Of a stretch of 64,000 bases of DNA, positions 18,011 through 27,395 are shown piece after piece. The DNA comes from Nocardia sp. NBC_01730 (GTDB lineage: Bacteria; Actinomycetota; Actinomycetes; Mycobacteriales; Mycobacteriaceae). A program made the translations under genes and the position numbers. The DNA is taken from positions 1,860,001 to 1,924,000 of the forward strand of contig NZ_CP109162.1 in NCBI RefSeq assembly GCF_035920445.1, given 5' to 3'. The notes under the pieces were generated by a model that was not told the DNA's origin, did no database searches, and was given only the letters and a program-made list of their open reading frames with translations. Positions within the stretch are counted from its first letter, which is position 1. Each line of letters starts with the position of its first letter.

Positions 18011-18389
18011 CGGTCACCAGGTCGAGTCGCCGCCGGACACCGCTCGCCGCGACCTGATCGACGACCCTGCACCGTGGATCAAAGGAGGACGCCAACCCCT
18101 GCCACACGCACTGGACGCGAGCAACCTGCTCGCTGGATCGCTTGCGCAACAACAACAATCGTTCACAATCGACCAGAACGTCACCGTTCCCGTACGAGAT
18201 CAGCTCGGCGACGCAGCACTCTGTCGTCGACTCTCCCACGCCGATGATGCCGATGATGCCGATCAGCGCCAGTGACTCACCTCATCGAATATCGAGGTCG
18301 ACGGAACGCAGAATCGGCCGACCCCACTGAGCGGCCGAGACATTCCGCAGCTGAAGGGTGAGTTCGGGAGGTTTACAGGCACTCACCAT
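18000..18389 (-). pseudogene. Peptide-type ABC transporter ATPase, N-terminal remnant with frameshift
   Basis: The start VSACKPPELTLQLRNVSA runs to LRSVDLDIR and a stop near 18282. In the next frame a decayed Walker A follows (GESLALIG...GVGESTT, with Lys of GKST replaced by Glu), and then GDVLVDCERLLLLRKRSS and VARVQCVWQGLASSFDP. The latter resembles the Q-loop region of oligopeptide ATPases. A short GATGCC-type repeat (about 18240-18265) duplicates the IIG of the P-loop. Signature and Walker B motifs are gone. Confidence 0.7.
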
Positions 18390-18452
18390 CGGTATCCGAT
18401 GGCACGGCTCATTTTGAGAGGGATGCATAATGCAGAGCAGATCAACGGTAGT

Positions 18453-18465
18453 ACTGTTGTACAGA
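18453..18465. promoter_or_regulatory. Candidate GntR site upstream of the aminotransferase remnant
   Basis: ACTGTTGTACAGA contains the palindrome CTGT-TGT-ACAG and resembles the perfect palindrome ACTGCAGTGCAGT in front of the GntR gene at 23288 (shared ACTG and CAG half-sites, same spacing). It lies about 120 bases upstream of 18583, as expected if the GntR protein controls this operon. Confidence 0.4.
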
Positions 18466-18582
18466 AGTTCAGTCCGGTGCATAGTTAGAGAACCCGACCG
18501 GCCTGATACAGCAGTCCCATAAGCCCGCATACCCGCGCGGCTTTTCGCTATCAAGACGTCCTCGTCACGACTTGGAGATCCG

Positions 18583-18873
18583 ATGACCGTCCCGACTACC
18601 CTGGCCTCGCACGACCGATACCAGTCGGGGGTGTGTGATCATCTGCTGCTGCATTTCGGCCAGCACGCCGAACTCCGCGATGGCGGCGAGGTCCTGGTGA
18701 CGGAGCGGGCCGAAGGTGCCTACGTCTACGACACCCGTGGTCGCCGCTACTTGGATGCCCTTTCCTGTCTGTTCTGCGCGCAGCTCGGTTACTCCTACGG
18801 CGCCGAATTCGCCGCCACCGCGACCAAACAGCTGACCAGCAGGCCCTGCTCGCCCGAATCGAGGAACTCGTGA
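18583..18873 (+). pseudogene. Class III aminotransferase, truncated after about 85 residues
   Basis: The frame begins like omega-amino-acid aminotransferases (HLLLHFGQHAEL, AEGAYVYDTRGRRYLDALSC, FCAQLGYS). After ATKQL it runs out, and it stops four bases into the next gene (GTGA overlap). A normal member has about 450 residues and a PLP lysine, both lost here. An internal deletion probably joined its start to the oxidoreductase gene. Confidence 0.8.
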
Positions 18874-21782
18874 CCGCCAAGAGCACCGATATCGACGTCA
18901 CCGACCTGCTTCACTCCTGTTCGGTGGAAATCGACACCGCTACAAGGCGTCTCGCCGAGTACAGCTACGACGCGTCGAACTACCGCATAGTCCCCAAAGG
19001 GGTGGTGTTTCCCCGGACCCCCGCCGAAGTCAACGAGGTCGTGGCCCGATGCCGCGACGCCGGGATTCCCGTGACGGCCCGCGGTGGCGGTACATCTATG
19101 GCTGGTAACGCCATCGGCGCAGGTCTCGTTATCGACTTCTCCCGCTACATGAACGCTATCGTCTCGATCAACCCGCAGACGCGGACCGCAGTCGTCGAAC
19201 CGGGTGTCATTCTGTCCGAGCTGGCCGACGCGGTCGAGGCAGCCACCGACGGGCATTTGACGTTCGCCCCGGATCCGTCGAGCAAAACCCGTGCAACCAT
19301 CGGCGGAGCGGTCGCGAACGACGCCTGCGGCAATCACTCGGTCCGGTACGGTCGCACCGCCGACCACATTGTGTCCCTCGACCTGGTCCTCGCGGACGGC
19401 ATCAGGCTGACCGCCACCCGCTCCGGCATCCAGGCCACCGACTCCGACGACATCCACGCCGTCGACCGCGCTGTCCAGATCGAGACCGAGCTGAGGGCGC
19501 TGACCCGCGAGCACATGTCGGAGTTTCGGCTCGAGCTCGGGCGGATTCCCCGACAGGTGTCCGGCTTTCACCTTGCACACCTTCTGCCGGAGAACGGGTT
19601 CGATGTCGCCCGCGCGCTGGTCGGTAGCGAGGGAGCTTGCGCGATCGTGGTCGCCGCGACTGTCGAACTCGTCGAGGTGCCGCCCTCGGCGTTGCTGCTC
19701 ATCCTCGGTTACGACGACGTCGTCGACGCCGCCCGCGACATCGAAACGATCCTGCGCTACTCGCCCGCCGCGGTCGAAGGCATCGATGAACAGATCGTCG
19801 ATACGATGCGGACCCGCCGCGGCACCGAGTCCGTCGCCGACCTCCCCGCGGGGCATGCCTGGCTCTACGTCGACCTCGACGGCGGCGACATCGACTCCAT
19901 CTCCACCCGCGGGCAGCAACTGCTGCGCGAACTGCGCGACCACGGGCGGGTCCTCGACGGCCGCGAGGTGCGCGACCCGGTTGCCCGCAAGAAGCTTTGG
20001 CGGGTCCGTGAGGACGGCGCCGGCCTCTCGTCCCGGCTCGAGAACCCCAACGGAGACGGCAGCGTGACTTCCTGGCCCGGTTGGGAAGACTCCGCAGTCG
20101 CCCCGGAAAAGCTCGCAGACTACCTGGCCGAATTCCGAGATCTGCTCGCCGATTTCGACCTGATCGGCGTGATGTACGGGCACTTCGGCGCCGGCTGCAT
20201 GCATATCCGGATCACGTTCGATCAGCGGACCGACGAGGGACGCGAGGTCATGTCCCGGTTCCTGCGCGCCGCCGCTCGGCTGGTCGTCCGGCACGGGGGG
20301 ACGCTGTCCGGCGAGCACGGTGACGGCCGCGCCCGCTCGGCACTGCTGTCGGAAATGTACTCACCCGCGGTGATGCGGTCGTTCTCCCGGTTCAAGCAGA
20401 TCTTCGACCCGGACGGTGTACTCAACCCCGAGATCATCGTCGACCCGCCCGCCATCACCGACAACCTCGCTCTCGCAGCCGTTCCCGCCCTACCCTGGCA
20501 GACCAGCTTCACCCTGCACGAAGGCGGCAACGGAACCGGCGCCTACGGCGAAGCCGTGCAACGGTGCATCGGTGTCGGACGCTGCCGTTCACACTCCGGT
20601 GGGGTGATGTGCCCGAGCTACCGGGCCACTGGTGACGAGAAGGACTCCACCCGCGGCCGCGCCCGCGTGCTACAGGACATGGTGCGCGGCGCTCGTACCG
20701 CCGACGAAGGCTGGGCTTCGCAGGACGTTCGCGACGCACTTGACCTCTGTCTGTCGTGCAAGGCGTGCTCGACCGACTGCCCCACCGGGGTGGACATGGC
20801 CACCTACAAGTCCGAATTCTTCGACCACTATTACACTGGTCGGCTCCGCCCGATGGCCCACTACTCGCTCGGCTGGCTGCCGCGATGGCTGAAACTGACC
20901 TCACGGATGGCACCGATCGTGAACGCGGCGTTGGCCACACCGATGAAGTCCCTGATCCTGGGCATGGGAGGGCTCACCACCGAACGCGAACTCCCCCCGT
21001 TCACTTCCCGCCGCCGACTGCGCAAATTACTCGGCTCCAACGGAACCGCACCAGCCGACAGCGACATCGTCCTGATCGTCGACAGCTTCACCAAAGGCTT
21101 CCGCCCCGAGGTCGCGGCCGCAGCCCGGCGCGTCGTCGAGGATGCCGGCCACCGCACCGAAATCCGCGCCGACCTGTGCTGCGGTCTGACCTGGATCTCG
21201 ACCGGGCAACTGTCGCAAGCGAAGAAGCAGCTCGAGCGGACCACCCGGGCACTCGACGACGGCACCGACCGGCCGATCGTCGTCACCGAACCGAGTTGCG
21301 CCGCCGCACTCCGCAAAGACCTGCCAGAACTCGTGCACACCGTCGCCGCACGCCGCGTCGCCGCCCGGGTCCGCAGCTTCGCCGAGCAGGTCGCCGCACA
21401 GGCGCGAGACGGCTGGGCGCCAAAGCATTCCATCCCGGACGCGGTGACTGTGCAGACCCACTGCCACGAATACGCCGTATTCGGTGCCGAGACCCAGCGC
21501 CGCGCTCTGAAGGCGGTCGGTGTCAGCACTGTTCGCGAGGCCACCGGGTGCTGTGGCGTTGCGGGCAATTTCGGCTTCGAGCGAAACCACTACGAAACCA
21601 GCATGGCCGTCGCTGAGCAGGCCCTCGCCCCCGCGTTGCGCGACGCCGCCGGAACGCTTGTCCTCACCGATGGTTTCAGCTGCCACATCCAAGTGCGTCA
21701 GCTCACCGCCAACCCATCGCCGGACGCATCGGTACATCTCGCACAACTTCTCGACCCCGATCACAGCAAGGAGACTCACTGA
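18870..21782 (+). CDS. FAD-linked oxidase / Fe-S oxidoreductase fusion (Dld/GlcD-GlcF type)
   Basis: A 970-residue two-part enzyme expected to oxidise a 2-hydroxyacid (D-lactate, glycolate or D-2-hydroxyglutarate type) and pass electrons to Fe-S centres. The FAD_binding_4 domain has ARGGGTSMAGNAIGAG near residue 70 and an FAD-oxidase C domain follows to about 480. Two ferredoxin-type clusters come next (CIGVGRC...CPSY near 567 and CLSCKACSTDCP near 625), then two CCG domains (DLCCGLTW, CCGVAGNFGFE). The start is GTG 18870, overlapping the truncated aminotransferase. In-frame sequence upstream reads on into the deletion scar. It is intact although its neighbours are broken. Confidence 0.88.
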   Translation: MTAKSTDIDVTDLLHSCSVEIDTATRRLAEYSYDASNYRIVPKGVVFPRTPAEVNEVVARCRDAGIPVTARGGGTSMAGNAIGAGLVIDFSRYMNAIVSINPQTRTAVVEPGVILSELADAVEAATDGHLTFAPDPSSKTRATIGGAVANDACGNHSVRYGRTADHIVSLDLVLADGIRLTATRSGIQATDSDDIHAVDRAVQIETELRALTREHMSEFRLELGRIPRQVSGFHLAHLLPENGFDVARALVGSEGACAIVVAATVELVEVPPSALLLILGYDDVVDAARDIETILRYSPAAVEGIDEQIVDTMRTRRGTESVADLPAGHAWLYVDLDGGDIDSISTRGQQLLRELRDHGRVLDGREVRDPVARKKLWRVREDGAGLSSRLENPNGDGSVTSWPGWEDSAVAPEKLADYLAEFRDLLADFDLIGVMYGHFGAGCMHIRITFDQRTDEGREVMSRFLRAAARLVVRHGGTLSGEHGDGRARSALLSEMYSPAVMRSFSRFKQIFDPDGVLNPEIIVDPPAITDNLALAAVPALPWQTSFTLHEGGNGTGAYGEAVQRCIGVGRCRSHSGGVMCPSYRATGDEKDSTRGRARVLQDMVRGARTADEGWASQDVRDALDLCLSCKACSTDCPTGVDMATYKSEFFDHYYTGRLRPMAHYSLGWLPRWLKLTSRMAPIVNAALATPMKSLILGMGGLTTERELPPFTSRRRLRKLLGSNGTAPADSDIVLIVDSFTKGFRPEVAAAARRVVEDAGHRTEIRADLCCGLTWISTGQLSQAKKQLERTTRALDDGTDRPIVVTEPSCAAALRKDLPELVHTVAARRVAARVRSFAEQVAAQARDGWAPKHSIPDAVTVQTHCHEYAVFGAETQRRALKAVGVSTVREATGCCGVAGNFGFERNHYETSMAVAEQALAPALRDAAGTLVLTDGFSCHIQVRQLTANPSPDASVHLAQLLDPDHSKETH

Positions 21783-21827
21783 CACGACCACAGCGACAGC
21801 GTTCGCCCCCGCCGTCGGGCGCTGCAG

Positions 21828-22543
21828 GTCCCCGCTGGCCTGCTGATCGACGGAACCTGGCGCGACGCCGCCGACGGAAAGGCGTTCGCGGTCGAGAACC
21901 CGGCCACCGGTGAGACGCTTGCGGTGATCGCGGACGGCGGCCCGCAGACGCCGCCCTCGCAGCAGCCGTGGACGCCCAGATATCCTGGGCGCGAACCGCT
22001 CCCAGGACCCGCAGCGAGATCCCGCGCCGCGCCTTCGACCTGGTCATGCAGCGCCAGGACCGGATCGCGAAAATCAGGACGTCCGAGATGGGCAAGCCGC
22101 TTGCCGAAGCAAACGGCGAGGTCGCCTACGCCGCTGAATCCCTGCGCTGGTTCTCCGAGGAGGCTGTCCGCATCTCCGGTGACCACACCACCACCGGCGA
22201 CGGCACGAACCGGATCATCGTCACCCGTGAACCGGTCGGCCCCTGCGTGTTCATCCGAGGGTGCGATCGCGGCGAAGATGCGCAACATGGGCGAGGCGTG
22301 CACCGCCGCGAACCGGCTCTACGTCCACCGCAGCATCGCCGACACCTTCTCCGAACGTCTCGCCGTCCGCTTGGCCGCGTTGACGGTCGGCAACGGCCTC
22401 GAGCCCGACAGACAGGTCGGCCCCCTGATCGACGCCGCCGGGCGCAACAAGGTCCAGCACCTCGCCGATGACGCACTCGGCCGCGGCGCCAAGGCTCTCA
22501 CCGCATCGTGCCCAAAGAAGCCGACGGCCGCCAACTCTAGACG
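21828..22543 (+). pseudogene. Succinate-semialdehyde dehydrogenase remnant, frameshifted and deleted
   Basis: Aldehyde dehydrogenase sequence is spread over three frames: LLIDGTWRDAADGKAF and VENPATGETLAVIADGG near 21840-21940, RTSEMGKPLAEANGEVAYAA near 22080, and MRNMGEACTAANRLYVH and VGPLIDAAGRNKVQHLADDA near 22280-22470. The segment with the catalytic Glu and Cys is missing between EPVGPCVFIR and GAIAAKMRN. It fits GabD, which would act after the lost aminotransferase. Confidence 0.85.
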
Positions 22544-22592
22544 AAACTGTTGCAATGACGGCAGCCACGCTCAACGCCAGAAGCGGAAACCG

Positions 22593-23270
22593 CTATGTTC
22601 CGGCACGCTTCCTGATTATCTCACGCACTCGTGCTGCATTTTGCTCGATGTGTGTTTCAACCTCTCTGGCTGCACGCTCGGGATCACCTGACTCGATTGC
22701 TGACAAAATGTCCTGATGTGCATTCACGATCACCTCAGGGCGATCGTACTCACGGTCTTCCACGGAGAGAACTGCTAAGTAATAATGGAGTTCTCGGGTC
22801 AGTTCGCGATAGAACTCGTCGATTCGTGTGCTATTCAGCATCGCCACAATCGCGAGGTGAAACTCTAAATCAACTTTGACGATCTGATTTGCATCATGCG
22901 TTTCGGCGGCGGCGCGCAAGCGGTCGAACGAGGCCCGCAGCATCTGCAGCGCAGCATCGCTCGGCTTTGTGGCGACTGCTGCGACCTCGAGCGCCGCGCG
23001 AGCTGCGTACAGGGCATCGACCGCCTCGATGGTCGGCGCGATGACGATCGCTCCACGATTGACCTCGTAACGCACGAGGCCGCCCATCTCGAGGAGTCGC
23101 ACCGCCTCGCGGACAGTGTTGCGAGCAACGCCGAGCTCAGTCGCGATAGCGCTCTCGCGCAGACGGCTGCCCGGCTTGATCCGACCAGAGAGGATAAGTC
23201 CAGACAGCCCGTCGGCCACCTGCTGTGCTGCGGTGACGCGGTGAATCACCAATCCGTCCAGCGCCGACAT
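22593..23270 (-). CDS. GntR/FadR-family transcriptional regulator
   Basis: A 225-residue repressor-type protein. The winged helix at residues 10-75 contains LSGRIKPGSRLRESAIATEL and GVARNTVREAVRLL. An FCD ligand domain follows (DLEFHLAIVAMLNS carries Asp/His metal-ligand candidates, and HQDILSAIESGD). It likely controls the adjacent catabolic operon in response to an organic acid. A perfect palindrome 18 bases upstream of its start suggests autoregulation, and a similar site occurs before the aminotransferase remnant. The gene is convergent with the dehydrogenase pseudogene. Confidence 0.9.
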   Translation of the reverse strand: MSALDGLVIHRVTAAQQVADGLSGLILSGRIKPGSRLRESAIATELGVARNTVREAVRLLEMGGLVRYEVNRGAIVIAPTIEAVDALYAARAALEVAAVATKPSDAALQMLRASFDRLRAAAETHDANQIVKVDLEFHLAIVAMLNSTRIDEFYRELTRELHYYLAVLSVEDREYDRPEVIVNAHQDILSAIESGDPERAAREVETHIEQNAARVREIIRKRAGT

Positions 23271-23287
23271 ATACCGATAGTAGCGTG

Positions 23288-23302
23288 AACTGCAGTGCAG
23301 TT
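23288..23302. promoter_or_regulatory. Perfect palindromic operator before the GntR gene
   Basis: AACTGCAGTGCAGTT is a perfect inverted repeat (7-base arms, one central base) 18 bases upstream of the GntR start. Position and symmetry fit an autoregulatory operator. Confidence 0.6.
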
Positions 23303-24073
23303 GACAGTTTGCGCTTGCTCTCTCTGTTCAGCGAGGACCGTGCCGAACGTTCGGCTCCCTAGAGATGAGGTCTTGCCGGCCCGGGCGACATCCGGTGTGA
23401 CTCGTGAATCGCTTTGCCTCGCCGGGATCTGTCCACTGGTTGTTTCGGCGACGCCAGCCCGGTCTGCTTCGGTGTCTTGATCAGAAGCCTGCCCGACCCT
23501 GTTGCCGCGGGATCGTGGCCCATTACAGGCCTGCCTCGAAGTTCTCCTTCCGGGGCCGACGCCAACCAACGACGTCGCCTGTCGGAAGGACTTCCGCCGT
23601 CAATGCTTGTTCGTTTCAGAGCAGTCTTTTTGGGCGTGGTGTGAAGGTGCGCTTCGAGGTAGGGGATACTCATTAGTAGATGCACATATGTCCGTAAGGT
23701 CATGTTTTTCATCTTCGATGGGATGGCCGACTGCGCCCCCGAAAGTTTCTCCCTATCGCCCGTCGCTTCCATCAGAACTCGCTCTCCCTACTGCAATAAT
23801 CTGCGACGCGTGCGCGACCCTCCCCCACTCCACCCGAGCCAGCGACAGACGAGCCGCGCGTCGAAAAGAGCCACGGATCGGCCGCCGCACCCGTTGCAGC
23901 GCCGGCGGCGACGCGGCGTTCGAGTTCTTCGATGCAAAAATTGCTGGTTTGTGCGTGAGCCGCGAACAATACTCGACTGCGAACTCGCGCGCTGTCAGCT
24001 GATTGCACTCCCACTCGGCGGTACCCGATGCCGAGATCCGATCAGCCCAAGAGGCGAGCAACCGCAGCCTGTG
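23303..24073. other. Long gap without a recognisable gene
   Basis: Short frames exist on both strands (for example minus 23359-23772), but with poor codon bias, many rare residues and no motif. I see no RNA gene or repeat. It may be decayed sequence next to the catabolic remnants. Confidence 0.4.
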
Positions 24074-24460
24074 TCAGGGTGTGCCCAGCGCAGTTGCGGG
24101 GACGCCGTAGGGCAGGAACCGCACGCGACGGTGTTCATCGGTATTGTCGCGATGCGCACGCAAGGCCTCGAGCTCGCTCGGAAAAACCTGCTCGACTCTG
24201 GCCTCGCCAGCGTCGTCGATGCTGTAGATGACCCACACCCCACTGCCGGTCTCGCCGATGGTCTCGCCCTCCGGCTTCGGCGGCCGCGTACGCTCCGGCT
24301 GAACAAACTGACCGAGCAGCGACGCCAGCGTACTCACGCTTGCGCGATCGATGTAGTCGCCAGCCTTTCCGAGAAGGTCGCGGAATTCGATCCCCATCTC
24401 CCGCAACGCGCGTTCGACTTCCTCCGGATCGATCTCGAAAGGCCTGTCAGGTGCCATCAC
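24074..24460 (-). CDS. Hypothetical protein, actinobacterial
   Basis: A 128-residue soluble, acidic protein preceded by an AGGAG ribosome site. The frame can start at GTG 24460 or ATG 24457. It has a helical N-terminus (PEEVERALREMGIEFRDLLG) and a C-terminal alpha/beta part with GSGVWVIYSIDDAGEARV and VFPSELEALRAHRDN. That C-terminal pattern is seen in small actinobacterial proteins of unknown function. There are no signal peptide, membrane segment or catalytic signature. The neighbours are decayed, so context does not help. Confidence 0.7.
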   Translation of the reverse strand: MMAPDRPFEIDPEEVERALREMGIEFRDLLGKAGDYIDRASVSTLASLLGQFVQPERTRPPKPEGETIGETGSGVWVIYSIDDAGEARVEQVFPSELEALRAHRDNTDEHRRVRFLPYGVPATALGTP

Positions 24461-24737
24461 ATTGCTCCTGGGGACGAATTCGACGCAACGCCTTCAGTGT
24501 CCTCGCGCAACACCGACTTCGCCACGCCTGGCAATGATCATGGCCCGACGTGGCGACTTCGTCTCACCGTATCGGCTGTGCCAGGCCGCGTGTCTGCCAG
24601 CAGAGGAGACGGATGGCGGCGCCACGCCGTCGTTGCCCTCCGGTACTCCATCAGACCGGCAGACGGGTCGTGTCGGAGGCTGGACTAGACGAGATGATCG
24701 GCCCCAGATCAGTCGGTCTGATGTGGCCCCGGCGACG

Positions 24738-24973
24738 GGATCGAGCCCGTCGACAATCTGGAGGCCATTCTCAGCGAGGCCGACATGTCCCTCGCGGGCC
24801 TCGTCCGGCTCAACGTCTACACCACCGACGTCGATCTGCTTTTCCAGCACTACGGCGTGCTGGCGTCGCGGTTGGGTGCCGCCGGGGTGGCACCGACCAC
24901 GACGATGCTCGGGGTGACACGGCTGGCGATCCCTGGCCTGATGGTCGAGCTCGAGGGGACCGCCGTCGCGTGA
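24738..24973 (+). pseudogene. RidA-family protein, C-terminal remnant
   Basis: The frame reads DGIEPVDNLEAILSEAD, then VRLNVYTTDVDLLFQHYG and TTTMLGVTRLAIPGLMVELE, the C-terminal half of a RidA (enamine/imine deaminase) protein including the conserved late ELE segment. The N-terminal half is absent. A 34-codon frame (24973-25077) overlaps the stop as TGATG but matches nothing I know. RidA proteins often accompany PLP enzymes, consistent with the lost aminotransferase locus. Confidence 0.65.
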
Positions 24974-25184
24974 TGCGACCTCTCAACGATCTCTACGTCG
25001 CCCTCATCCGGGCCACTCAGCGCCTGGCTATGGTGCGTACCGGAGAGTTGCCCGGGGCGCTACACGCGCTGAGCTGAACACGCGGTTGCGATGCGCCGGC
25101 CCACGCCGGATTCCGGCGTGGGCCGAAATCAGGCGCAGCCGTAGGTACGCGGACATCGCGCGCTGTGTCATCAGTTCGCTCCGT

Positions 25185-26054
25185 TCACGGCCGGATGTCC
25201 CGAACTGGAGCCCTGACAGCGCGACGCAGTCCGTCACGCCAGTGTGGTAGCGGCGTAAGGCCGCAGTCGATCCACGATGAATTCGACAGAACAGCATTCC
25301 GGGGCCGGGTTGCGGCATCTCGGAAATCCGATGTCCGGCAGGGCCGTAACAGGTCCGCATCGAGTCCCGCCGCTTCGATAATCGCACGAGCGAATCGGTA
25401 TTTGGATGCGGCGCCGCCTCCGGTCGCGTGGAGGAGGCGCGGTGGATTCGGATGCGCGACGAGGTCGAACAGAGCGGATACGAGATCGTTGACGTAGGTT
25501 GGGGACGCGATCTGGTCGGTGACGACCGCGACGCGCTCGCCCCGGGAGCATCTCCGCACGAGTGCGGCCGGGAAATCCCGGTCGGTCCCCGAGTACAGCC
25601 ACATGGTGCGGACGATCCGCGCATCGGGCAACGCTACTCGGGCGGCCTCCTCCCCTGCCAACTTGGATCTTCCGTACACGCTCAACGGGGCGGTCGGTGA
25701 CCAGGTCTCCCATGGACGCGACGCCGACCCGTCGAAGACGTACGCGGTCGAGATGTGCAGCAGTCGCGCTCCCTTGTTCGCGCAGGCTCGGGCCAGCAGT
25801 CCCGGGCCGACCCCGTTGACCGCGAACGCCCTATCGGCTTCGGTCTCGGCGGCGTCTACGCCGGTGTACGCCGCGCAATTGATGACCACATCGCCGGGGC
25901 CGACGGTGTCGTTCAGCGCCGTTGCATCGGTGATGTCGAGTTCTTTCGATCCGAACCCGAGCACCTGTCGATCGCCACGACGAAATGGGCTCGTCGCCCT
26001 CGTTATCCCGCTGCCGAGCAGTCCGTCCGCACCGGTGACCACCAGCCTGTTCAC
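25185..26054 (-). CDS. NDP-4-keto-6-deoxysugar 4-ketoreductase (RmlD-like)
   Basis: A 289-residue NAD(P)H-dependent short-chain reductase of the RmlD family, expected to reduce the 4-keto group of a nucleotide-activated deoxysugar. The N-terminal GADGLLGSG cofactor loop, SELDIT-like KELDITD, and the YGRSK active-site pair (Tyr/Lys) are present. The start is GTG 26054, overlapping the stop of the 3-dehydratase gene as GTGA, so translation is coupled. It is the last gene of a three-gene operon with the 3-dehydratase and a glycosyltransferase. Stereochemistry of the product cannot be read. Confidence 0.88.
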   Translation of the reverse strand: MNRLVVTGADGLLGSGITRATSPFRRGDRQVLGFGSKELDITDATALNDTVGPGDVVINCAAYTGVDAAETEADRAFAVNGVGPGLLARACANKGARLLHISTAYVFDGSASRPWETWSPTAPLSVYGRSKLAGEEAARVALPDARIVRTMWLYSGTDRDFPAALVRRCSRGERVAVVTDQIASPTYVNDLVSALFDLVAHPNPPRLLHATGGGAASKYRFARAIIEAAGLDADLLRPCRTSDFRDAATRPRNAVLSNSSWIDCGLTPLPHWRDGLRRAVRAPVRDIRP

Positions 26055-27394
26055 CGCTTGTCCTCGGGCGAGGTCTCCACGAGCCGGACATGGGAGCGTC
26101 GGTAGCCGGAAACGTACTCCCGGACCGAGGCGACCATGTAGTCGGTCATCTCGTCGGTTATGCCCGGATACACGCCGACCCAGAAGGTGTTGTCGGCGAC
26201 GTAGTCGCTGGCCGCCAAGCTTCCGGAAATACGGCACTCGATGTTCGAGTACGCCGGATGGCGGAGGAGATTTCCGGCGAAGAGGCCACGGGTCGCTATT
26301 TTGCGGCCTTCGAGGAAGTTGACGATGTCGATACGGCCGAAAGGCGCGTCCGGCAGCACCGTCAGGGCAAATCCGAACCAGCTCGGATCGCTGTCGGGGG
26401 TTGGTTCCGGCAGGCGGAGATGGTCGATCCCGTCCAGGCCTTCGCGAAGCCGACGCCAGTTATGACGTCGGCGGGCGCAGAAATCGTCCAGTCTGGCCAG
26501 CTGGGAGAGCCCGAGCGCAGCCTGGATATCTGTTGTCTTCAGGTTGTAGCCGATATGCGAATAGATGTACTTGTGGTCGTATCCGTGGGGAAGGCCACCT
26601 AGCTGTTGATTGAATCTCTTTCCGCATCTGTTGCTTTCGCCCGGCTCGCACCAGCAGTCGCGTCCCCAATCGCGCAGAGACTTCACGACGCGAGCTGTTG
26701 TCAGGTCGTTGGTCAGGACGCATCCGCCCTCACCTGTGGTCAAATGGTGCGCCGGGTAGAAGCTGACGGTAGCCAGGTCGCCGAAGGTGCCGGTAAAGCG
26801 TGACCGGTATGTCGATCCGACTGCATCGCAATTGTCTTCGATCAGGAACATGCCGTGCTCGGCGCACAACGCGGAGATCTCTGCCACAGGAAACGGGTTA
26901 CCGAGCGTGTGTGCCAGTACGACGGCACGGGTCCTCGGGCCGATTGCCGCCTCCACGGCCTCCGGTGTCGTGTTGTATGTGGAGGAATCGATATCTACGA
27001 ACACCGGTTTCAATCCGTTTTGCAGTATCGGGTTGACTGTCGTCGGGAATCCGGCTGCAGCCGTAATCACCTCATCCCCAGGGCGCAGCCGGGTATCATC
27101 CAGCTCCGGGGCGGTTAATGCGGTTACCGCGAGCAGGTTCGCCGATGATCCGGAGTTGGTGAGTCGCGCCTTGCGGAGTCCGATTTTTCTGGCGAATTCG
27201 CTCTCGAATCGGTGCGCCAGGATTCCCGCCGCGATACGCATATCCAGCGCGGCCTCGACGACGGCGGCCCTGTCGTCGTCATTGAGGCAGGCGCCGGATG
27301 ATTGGATCTCGGTAACGCCCGCGACGAAGTGATGCTCGGTTTGCGAATTGTGGAACCGTCGGATTCTCGTGAGTAGATCGTCTCTATCGTTCAT
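26051..27394 (-). CDS. NDP-4-keto-6-deoxyhexose 3-dehydratase (PMP/[2Fe-2S], SpnQ/E1 type)
   Basis: A 447-residue DegT/DnrJ-fold enzyme. The PLP-lysine position carries histidine in SFYPAHHLTTGEGG, which marks the PMP-dependent C-3 dehydratases (E1 of ascarylose, SpnQ, ColD) rather than aminotransferases. The cysteines of CWCEPGESNRCGKRF fit the E1/SpnQ [2Fe-2S] site, so an electron-donating reductase is needed. None is encoded nearby. The reaction removes the 3-hydroxyl of an NDP-4-keto-6-deoxyhexose. One base separates it from the glycosyltransferase stop, and GGGAG in that gene's end serves as its ribosome site. Confidence 0.92.
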   Translation of the reverse strand: MNDRDDLLTRIRRFHNSQTEHHFVAGVTEIQSSGACLNDDDRAAVVEAALDMRIAAGILAHRFESEFARKIGLRKARLTNSGSSANLLAVTALTAPELDDTRLRPGDEVITAAAGFPTTVNPILQNGLKPVFVDIDSSTYNTTPEAVEAAIGPRTRAVVLAHTLGNPFPVAEISALCAEHGMFLIEDNCDAVGSTYRSRFTGTFGDLATVSFYPAHHLTTGEGGCVLTNDLTTARVVKSLRDWGRDCWCEPGESNRCGKRFNQQLGGLPHGYDHKYIYSHIGYNLKTTDIQAALGLSQLARLDDFCARRRHNWRRLREGLDGIDHLRLPEPTPDSDPSWFGFALTVLPDAPFGRIDIVNFLEGRKIATRGLFAGNLLRHPAYSNIECRISGSLAASDYVADNTFWVGVYPGITDEMTDYMVASVREYVSGYRRSHVRLVETSPEDKR

Positions 27395-27395
27395 T

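Noticed and set aside
18795..20318. A 507-codon minus-strand frame
   Set aside because: It is antisense to the FAD/Fe-S oxidoreductase, which has clear cofactor motifs in its own frame.
26051..27394. DegT-type sugar aminotransferase
   Set aside because: The PLP-binding lysine is replaced by histidine in AHHLTTGEGG, and iron-sulfur cysteines are present, so the 3-dehydratase call is preferred.
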